Below, piece after piece: positions 58,176 to 62,009 of a stretch of DNA of 62,009 nt. Origin of the DNA: Blautia sp. BIOML-A1 (GTDB lineage Bacteria; Bacillota; Clostridia; Lachnospirales; Lachnospiraceae). Position 1 is the stretch's first letter. Each line of letters starts with the position of its first letter. A program made the position numbers and the translations under genes. The notes beneath the pieces were generated by a model that was given only the letters and a program-made list of their open reading frames with translations, searched no databases and was not told the DNA's origin. The DNA lies in contig NZ_WWVR01000014.1 of NCBI RefSeq assembly GCF_009883055.1, positions 1-62,009 of the forward strand, read 5' to 3'.

Positions 58176-59756
58176 TTAAAGTTCCATATCCTGTTGTCTG
58201 TGTTTCGTCTGCGCCGGGGCGGTTTTTTGTGCTTTTTTCTCGTCAGCCTTATCCTGCAAGACTTCCTTGATAAGCTGCTTCCTGGGCGACTCTTTGCTTT
58301 CCTCTGTGCCGGGTGTGGCTTTCCGTACCCAGTAGCGGATGTCCCGCAGCTTCTTCAAATCCTCCTGTACCCCGGTCAGCGGTACTTTCAGCTCTGCGAT
58401 TTCGCTAAGAAGCGTTTCATGCTCCTGTTGTAACTCATTTTTCGTTTTATCCTTATCGTCCGGGTGCTTGGCAAGATAGGCGGCGGCTTTCGCATATCGG
58501 GCAACCTCCGGGTGTTCCTGTTTGAATGTTTCCTTTGTTTTCTTGAAAAATATCTTCTGGTACTTCTCATAGACAGGCTTACATTCCTTGCAGTCTGTCC
58601 GGCTGGCAAGAATCCCGTCAATCACTTTGCTGCGGGCTTCCTTTGGCTTCATCTGACTGCGGTAATCGGCGGCTGATTTCCCGAAAGATTCCAGAAATGC
58701 TTCTAAGTCCTCCACAGTGGAAAGCCCCTTTTGCTGGAGATAAGACAGGGCTTCGCTGACTGCCTTTAAGTCCTGTGAAGTCCCCCGGTTCTGTCCAGCC
58801 CTTGTCCAGTCCTTCCGTTCTTCCTTTCGTATCTCCATATATTTCATCAGCAGATTGGGAAGAAGTGTCGCTTCCTCCGCCGCTTTTTGTGCAAGCAGCT
58901 CTTTCCGTTTTTCGCCCAGCTCGGTAATCCAGCCTTTGAGGTTTTGGATAAGCTGCCGGATGGACTTCATTAAGCTGTTGGCGGCTTTGATTTCCCGGTT
59001 CAGGTTGCCGATATTCGTCTGGATACCACGCTTTTCCATCTGCCGGACAGCCGCCCCCTCATAGACAGTAGGGATAATATCAAGCCCCTGTCTGGCATAG
59101 GAACGCAAGTCCACACGCTCCGGGCGGTCATTGGCTTCCAGATAGCGGTTCTGGATGACCTCCCATTCATGCCGCCAGATTTCGCAATACTTCTGGTCGT
59201 TCCAGTCCACCGTATCCTCCTTGTGGCTTTTCCATCTGCCTGATGGCAGCTTTATCCGTTCCCCATTCTCGTCAAGGTCATAAACCTTACAGCTCTTAGG
59301 AAGCCATTTCCCATGTTCGTCCATTGCCCGCATGGTCAGCAGGACATGGGCGTGGGGATTATGTCCCGGCGGATGGGGGTCATGGATAGCAAAATCAGCA
59401 ATCATGCCTTTGGAAACAAACTGCTTCTGGCAAAACTCCCGGACAAGGACAGCGTACTGGTCGGGCGGTATCTCTCTGGGGATGGTAAGCACACACCGCC
59501 TTGCAAGCTGGGAGTTCCATTGCTTCTCCACCGCTTCGGCGGCGTTCCATAAGGTATTGCGGTCTGCATATTCCTGTGGGGCATTAGGTGGGAGCAGGAT
59601 TTCATTGTGGACGATACCACGCTTTTCCGGGTAGTGCTTCACTTGCTGGTCGTATTCACAGAACAGCTTTTCGCCGCTTTGGTAAGCAGCGGCGGCAACC
59701 GCAGACTGCTGTTGGCTACGCTGAACAATCGAGATTTCGTTGTGTGGACAGGGCAT
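58176..59756 (-). CDS. MobA/MobL family relaxase
   Basis: 526 residues. Relaxase domain in the first 220: the start MPCPHNEISIVQR, the predicted catalytic Tyr in AAAYQSGEKL and the histidine triad HDPHPPGHNPHAHVLLT. It nicks the transfer origin and stays attached to DNA. The C-terminal 300 residues are coiled-coil and charged. The presence of this gene makes element 2 mobilizable by a conjugative helper. Confidence 0.93.
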   Translation of the reverse strand: MPCPHNEISIVQRSQQQSAVAAAAYQSGEKLFCEYDQQVKHYPEKRGIVHNEILLPPNAPQEYADRNTLWNAAEAVEKQWNSQLARRCVLTIPREIPPDQYAVLVREFCQKQFVSKGMIADFAIHDPHPPGHNPHAHVLLTMRAMDEHGKWLPKSCKVYDLDENGERIKLPSGRWKSHKEDTVDWNDQKYCEIWRHEWEVIQNRYLEANDRPERVDLRSYARQGLDIIPTVYEGAAVRQMEKRGIQTNIGNLNREIKAANSLMKSIRQLIQNLKGWITELGEKRKELLAQKAAEEATLLPNLLMKYMEIRKEERKDWTRAGQNRGTSQDLKAVSEALSYLQQKGLSTVEDLEAFLESFGKSAADYRSQMKPKEARSKVIDGILASRTDCKECKPVYEKYQKIFFKKTKETFKQEHPEVARYAKAAAYLAKHPDDKDKTKNELQQEHETLLSEIAELKVPLTGVQEDLKKLRDIRYWVRKATPGTEESKESPRKQLIKEVLQDKADEKKAQKTAPAQTKHRQQDMEL

Positions 59757-59779
59757 TTCGTATCCCTCCTTTCTATGCT

Positions 59780-59935
59780 TGGTGGATGGGGTGGCGTTTT
59801 ACCACCTCATTTTGGGCAGAAAAAAAGCAGGAGACCTTTTTCAGATTTCCTGCTCGGTGTGCCGCTGTGTAAGCGGCGGGTATTTAGTTGTGAAAGTTCG
59901 GGACAAGTTGACCCGATGTGTGTAGAATAACAAAC
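59780..59935. other. Upstream region of the relaxase, candidate oriT
   Basis: AGCAGGA / TCCTGCT (59826-59854), which on the minus strand is followed by a T-run and is a terminator, then GCCGCT / AGCGGC (59861-59877) and the sequence AAGTTCGGGACAAGTTGACC near 59892. Nick regions usually lie just upstream of MobL relaxase genes beside such hairpins. The nick site itself cannot be fixed by eye. Confidence 0.4.
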
Positions 59936-59940
59936 TGGAT

Positions 59941-60162
59941 TTATTTTTCTTTACATTTTATGCCGTAATTTCCCCTACTACCATTTTCGTAGCCCCTATA
60001 TATTTCATATCTTTTTCCATTTATCTCCACTTCGTCATCGTTAATAAATGTATAAGACTTACCATTTTCTTCACAATACTTTAAAATTGCTTCCATAGTT
60101 TTTGCAAGAGTTGGGTAATTGGCACTATCCTCATAAGGAACCCAAAAAGCTTTTTTAAACAT
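59941..60162 (-). CDS. Small hypothetical protein (DUF4318-like)
   Basis: 73 residues beginning MFKKAFWVPYEDSANYPTL. The layout (YCEENGKSYTFINDDEVEI, then NGKRYEIYRGYE) is reminiscent of DUF4318 proteins. Ribosome site AAGGAGG. Unknown function. It lies between the relaxase and a structured gap. Confidence 0.6.
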   Translation of the reverse strand: MFKKAFWVPYEDSANYPTLAKTMEAILKYCEENGKSYTFINDDEVEINGKRYEIYRGYENGSRGNYGIKCKEK

Positions 60163-60179
60163 ATAAAATACCTCCTTCT

Positions 60180-60479
60180 AATTTGTTAAGTAATCCACGA
60201 ATTTTCAAAGCGTTATAAAATAATAGTATCATACAGCTTCGCAAAAATCCACTTATAACTTCAAACTTGTCGGCTGGGAACAGCTTGCAACGCAAGGTGT
60301 CCCCAGATGGCAAGTCCACAAAAGGGTAGCTGGTGGTAGCCAGCGCAGGGGAAGCGTAGCGTCCCCTGTATGATTTGGAGCAGACCATGACTGCGGAAAA
60401 TCACAGCCCTCCGGCGAGGAGCCTTCGGAGAACGCAATGCACCAACCTCTGGGTGGTGTATAATTGCGCCCTTAGTAAA
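60180..60479. other. Gene-free structured region, possible origin of transfer
   Basis: No convincing gene. Hairpins: CTGG/CCAG (60329-60343), CAGGGGA/TCCCCTG (60347-60366), CTCCG/CGGAG (60411-60430) and CCCTTAGT/ACTAAGGG (60469-60486, overlapping the next gene's stop). A minus-strand frame covers part of it (60155-60388) but has no ribosome site and overlaps the small gene. Origin of transfer or a structured leader are possibilities. Confidence 0.4.
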
Positions 60480-60776
60480 CTAAGGGGTTTCTGGCTTCTT
60501 CCGTTCCAGCAGTTTTTTCAATAATTCCTGCGTGTCCTGCCTGTGAAAAATGATTTTGAGCAACACCTTGACATCATCATCTGTCAGGCGTTCCGGCTCT
60601 TGCAGAAAACTTTCCAGCATACCGCCACGGATACAGAGCCGGTGCGTCCGTTCCTTTCGGGTAAGCTGCTTCAACTGGTGCTGCAACGCCTTTTCATCAT
60701 TGATGGCTTTCCGCAGTTTCTTTTCGCTTTTTTCCAACTCCCGGTTGAGCTTTTCCAGCTTTGAGGTATCAGACAA
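60480..60776 (-). CDS. DUF3847 family protein
   Basis: 98 residues, strongly helical and charged (coiled coil about 5-45: EKLNRELEKSEKKLRKAIND), then a second helical region (LTDDDVKVLLKIIF). Members of DUF3847 accompany MobL and RepA-type genes in Clostridia elements. The role is unproven. It overlaps the RepA_N gene by eight bases. Confidence 0.85.
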   Translation of the reverse strand: MSDTSKLEKLNRELEKSEKKLRKAINDEKALQHQLKQLTRKERTHRLCIRGGMLESFLQEPERLTDDDVKVLLKIIFHRQDTQELLKKLLERKKPETP

Positions 60777-61110
60777 GGGCAGCGTCCTCCTTTCCCGGTA
60801 TCAGCACATAAATCCGGTTTGGTTCTCCAATGCCCTGACGCACCCGCATGATAAGTCCGACAGTTTCTAATTCATTCAGAGAACGCTTGACCGTCATGGG
60901 ACTGCGGGACAGGACTATAGCAATGGCTGTGACAGGGAAGCAGACAAACAGGATTCCGTTCTCGTCCTCCTGTCCTTTGGATAGCATAGCGTCCAGCATC
61001 CGGCAGTACATGACCTTTGCGGTGCTGCTGACTGGAAATCCTGTCAACGCTCTTGGAAATGGCATACAGGGTGGCAATGGTGTGTCTATCGTCATAAATT
61101 CAAAATTCAT
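60769..61110 (-). CDS. RepA_N-like replication initiator (short)
   Basis: 113 residues starting MNFEFMTIDTPLPPCMPF; a winged-helix region (AIAIVLSRSPMTVKRSLNEL) and the ending RQGIGEPNRIYVLIP match the N-terminal domain of RepA_N initiators. It is shorter than complete initiators, as usual in these elements. It overlaps the upstream Cys-rich gene by four bases. Confidence 0.85.
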   Translation of the reverse strand: MNFEFMTIDTPLPPCMPFPRALTGFPVSSTAKVMYCRMLDAMLSKGQEDENGILFVCFPVTAIAIVLSRSPMTVKRSLNELETVGLIMRVRQGIGEPNRIYVLIPGKEDAALV

Positions 61111-61295
61111 TCGGTGTGTTCCTCCTTTTTCTTTGCCCGTTTGGATAAATAACGGGGGCAGTCAACCACAACCGCCCGGAAGCTCTGCCTGCACCCATGC
61201 TGGCATTTCCGGCATAATTCGTTGTAAGTGACACGCCCCCGGTCGTTGAGATAAAAAGAAAGCTCATGCTTCCTCTTTTTGCTCATTCTCGGCAT
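61107..61295 (-). CDS. Small Cys-rich protein
   Basis: 62 residues, basic, starting MPRMSKKRKHELSF with CRKCQHGCRQSF (C-x2-C-x3-C) and one further cysteine (VDCPRY), probably zinc-binding. It lies just ahead of the RepA_N gene with ATGA overlap. Ribosome site GAGG. The function is unknown. Confidence 0.7.
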   Translation of the reverse strand: MPRMSKKRKHELSFYLNDRGRVTYNELCRKCQHGCRQSFRAVVVDCPRYLSKRAKKKEEHTE

Positions 61296-61778
61296 ATTGC
61301 GCTTCCTCTCGTTTTAGTGTATGGTTTCGGGGCGATTTTCGGCAAAATTACGGTCATAGAGCCGCTTAAAATCTCCCGAATTATCAGCGACAGGGTAGAC
61401 TGTCCCCTTATCAGATTGTCGTGTTTCGGTATCATTTCGGTGCCAGTTCGCCAGTTCTCCCCGGTGTCGTTCCTCCCCTGAATCTCACAGCGGCGTATCG
61501 CTCCCTTTGGTATGCTCGTTTCGGTCAGGGTTCCTCCACATCCCTGCCAAAAGTCATGGCACTACATCGCCGGGGAAGCATATCCCACACAGGCTGGTCA
61601 TTCGATTGGAATAATCCATCGATGAACTACCTGTATCATAGAACATTTTTGTGCCCTATGCCGTATGTCCACAAAGTAGGAATTAGGGGTAAAAATCAGA
61701 AATTTCCACGATTGCGGAATTGATATGGTATAATCAATTCAACGGTTATAAATGTTGTCAGAAGGGGGAACTGCTTCA
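61296..61778. other. Gene-free region with the XRE promoter and operator
   Basis: No supported gene; a plus-strand frame at 61421-61723 lacks a ribosome site and known motifs. At the right end an extended -10 (TGGTATAAT, 61726-61734) for the XRE gene lies inside an inverted repeat GAATTGAT / ATCAATTC (61717-61740), a likely operator. The rest looks like an element control region. Confidence 0.5.
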
Positions 61779-61840
61779 ATGAACGGAGCTACTACAATAC
61801 AGGAACGGCTAAAAGATTTACGATTAAACAAAGGAGTGAC
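61779..61840 (+). pseudogene. XRE-family regulator interrupted by IS605
   Basis: Start ATG at 61779 after AAGGGGG; MNGATTIQERLKDLRLNKG is the typical opening of the Cro/C1-type HTH regulator found in these elements. After about 19 codons the frame runs into the insertion-sequence end and stops at 61865 after ..VTCSHHLNL. The rest of the gene should lie beyond the insertion, outside the window. Confidence 0.8.
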
Positions 61841-62009
61841 ATGCTCCCACCATTTAAATCTCTGATTTTGAAGTGGGGGCTTCTTGCTCAATGGCTCTAC
61901 TGAGCCAAGTATCTACAAGCTATCCTCGCGTGCCCCGCGATTTTTTGCCCGGACACGGGCATATTTCTTACTTATTGTCTTGTCCGGATACGGACAGTTT
62001 ATGCTGCCA
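61840..62009 (-). mobile_element. Right end of an IS605-type (TnpB) element with guide-RNA scaffold
   Basis: Series of hairpins: GGGGG/CTCCC stem at 61844-61880, GGCTC/GAGCC near 61895-61906, CGCG/CGCG near 61926-61938, GCCCG/CGGGC near 61947-61960, TGTCCG/CGGACA near 61979-61995. This matches the conserved right end of IS605 elements, where the omega (reRNA) scaffold of TnpB is encoded; the minus strand ends in GCATGTCAC. A frame ending in TAG at 61913-61915 could be the tail of tnpB. The predicted guide lies just outside, in the XRE gene (61820-61839). Confidence 0.7.

Larger units (their letters stand above)
54159..62009. mobile_element. Integrated element 2 (left part, incomplete)
   Basis: Starts at the middle attachment copy with its own integrase and excisionase, followed by replication and mobilization genes; its right boundary is outside the window. 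The section from about 55,950 is visibly GC-richer than the integrase section, so it may be a mosaic. It carries an IS605-type insertion at its right side. Confidence 0.78.

Noticed and set aside
60155..60388. 77-codon minus-strand frame
   Set aside because: Overlaps the small gene and hairpin-rich DNA, with no ribosome site; more likely a non-coding transfer region.
61421..61723. 100-codon plus-strand frame upstream of XRE
   Set aside because: No ribosome site and no recognisable motif, in a control region.

Overview
The window looks like the chromosome of a gut Lachnospiraceae bacterium (Clostridia; Blautia/Ruminococcus/Dorea-like). This rests on the SCIFF peptide and its radical SAM maturase beside a TIGR04086 membrane protein, a hemZ-relA-apt-recJ-secDF gene order, moderate-to-low GC and AGGAGG ribosome sites. 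The genus is an inference. Almost all chromosomal genes (bases 1 to about 42,450) lie on the minus strand.

Left part, 1-42,450 (core). The left edge holds the hairpin-rich end of an IS200/IS605-like element that cuts off an AraC-type regulator, which also carries a frameshift. Then come tsf-rpsB, a long inverted repeat, rsuA, a YtrA-type GntR regulator with its ABC exporter, and an operon degV-argS-protein kinase-membrane protein-HAD phosphatase-CPBP protease. A MacAB-like export operon with two adaptor proteins follows, then a lipoprotein on the plus strand. The long housekeeping run is aspS-hisS-HD protein-hemZ-MBL hydrolase-relA-apt-recJ. After it come secDF, scfB-scfA, a large acidic surface protein with a strongly folded 5' leader, a YdcF-like protein, a SPOR amidase, a DUF5688 protein and a low-molecular-weight protein tyrosine phosphatase (LMW-PTP).

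Middle part, 42,421-54,189 (integrated element 1, about 11.8 kb, visibly AT-rich). It is bounded by 31-bp direct repeats with one mismatch, made from the first codons of the LMW-PTP gene. It encodes a Tn916-type integrase and excisionase, a coupled operon of two small zinc-ribbon proteins and an unknown 417-residue protein, a RepL-like replication protein next to repeated 18-bp sites, and a radical SAM enzyme preceded by a complete small-RNA unit (promoter, folded RNA, terminator). It also has two ribbon-helix-helix proteins, an ArdC antirestriction protein, a serine resolvase, a sigma-like regulator and a membrane zinc-ribbon protein. No relaxase is visible.

Right part, 54,159-end (integrated element 2, incomplete). 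It shares the same attachment repeat, so two elements sit in tandem at one site. It has its own integrase and excisionase. After these comes a visibly GC-richer mobilization and replication module: VapE-like ATPase, CHC2 zinc-finger primase, MobA/MobL relaxase, DUF3847 protein, RepA_N-like initiator and a small Cys-rich protein. Its XRE regulator is interrupted after about 19 codons by the right end of an IS605-type element whose tnpB and guide-RNA scaffold run off the window.

The most unusual items are the structured leader at 39,001-39,126 with a competing 8-bp pairing, the promoter-RNA-terminator unit upstream of the radical SAM gene at about 48,892-49,044, the tandem elements that each re-supply a start codon and ribosome site to the LMW-PTP gene, and the covarying long inverted repeat at 3,279-3,683.
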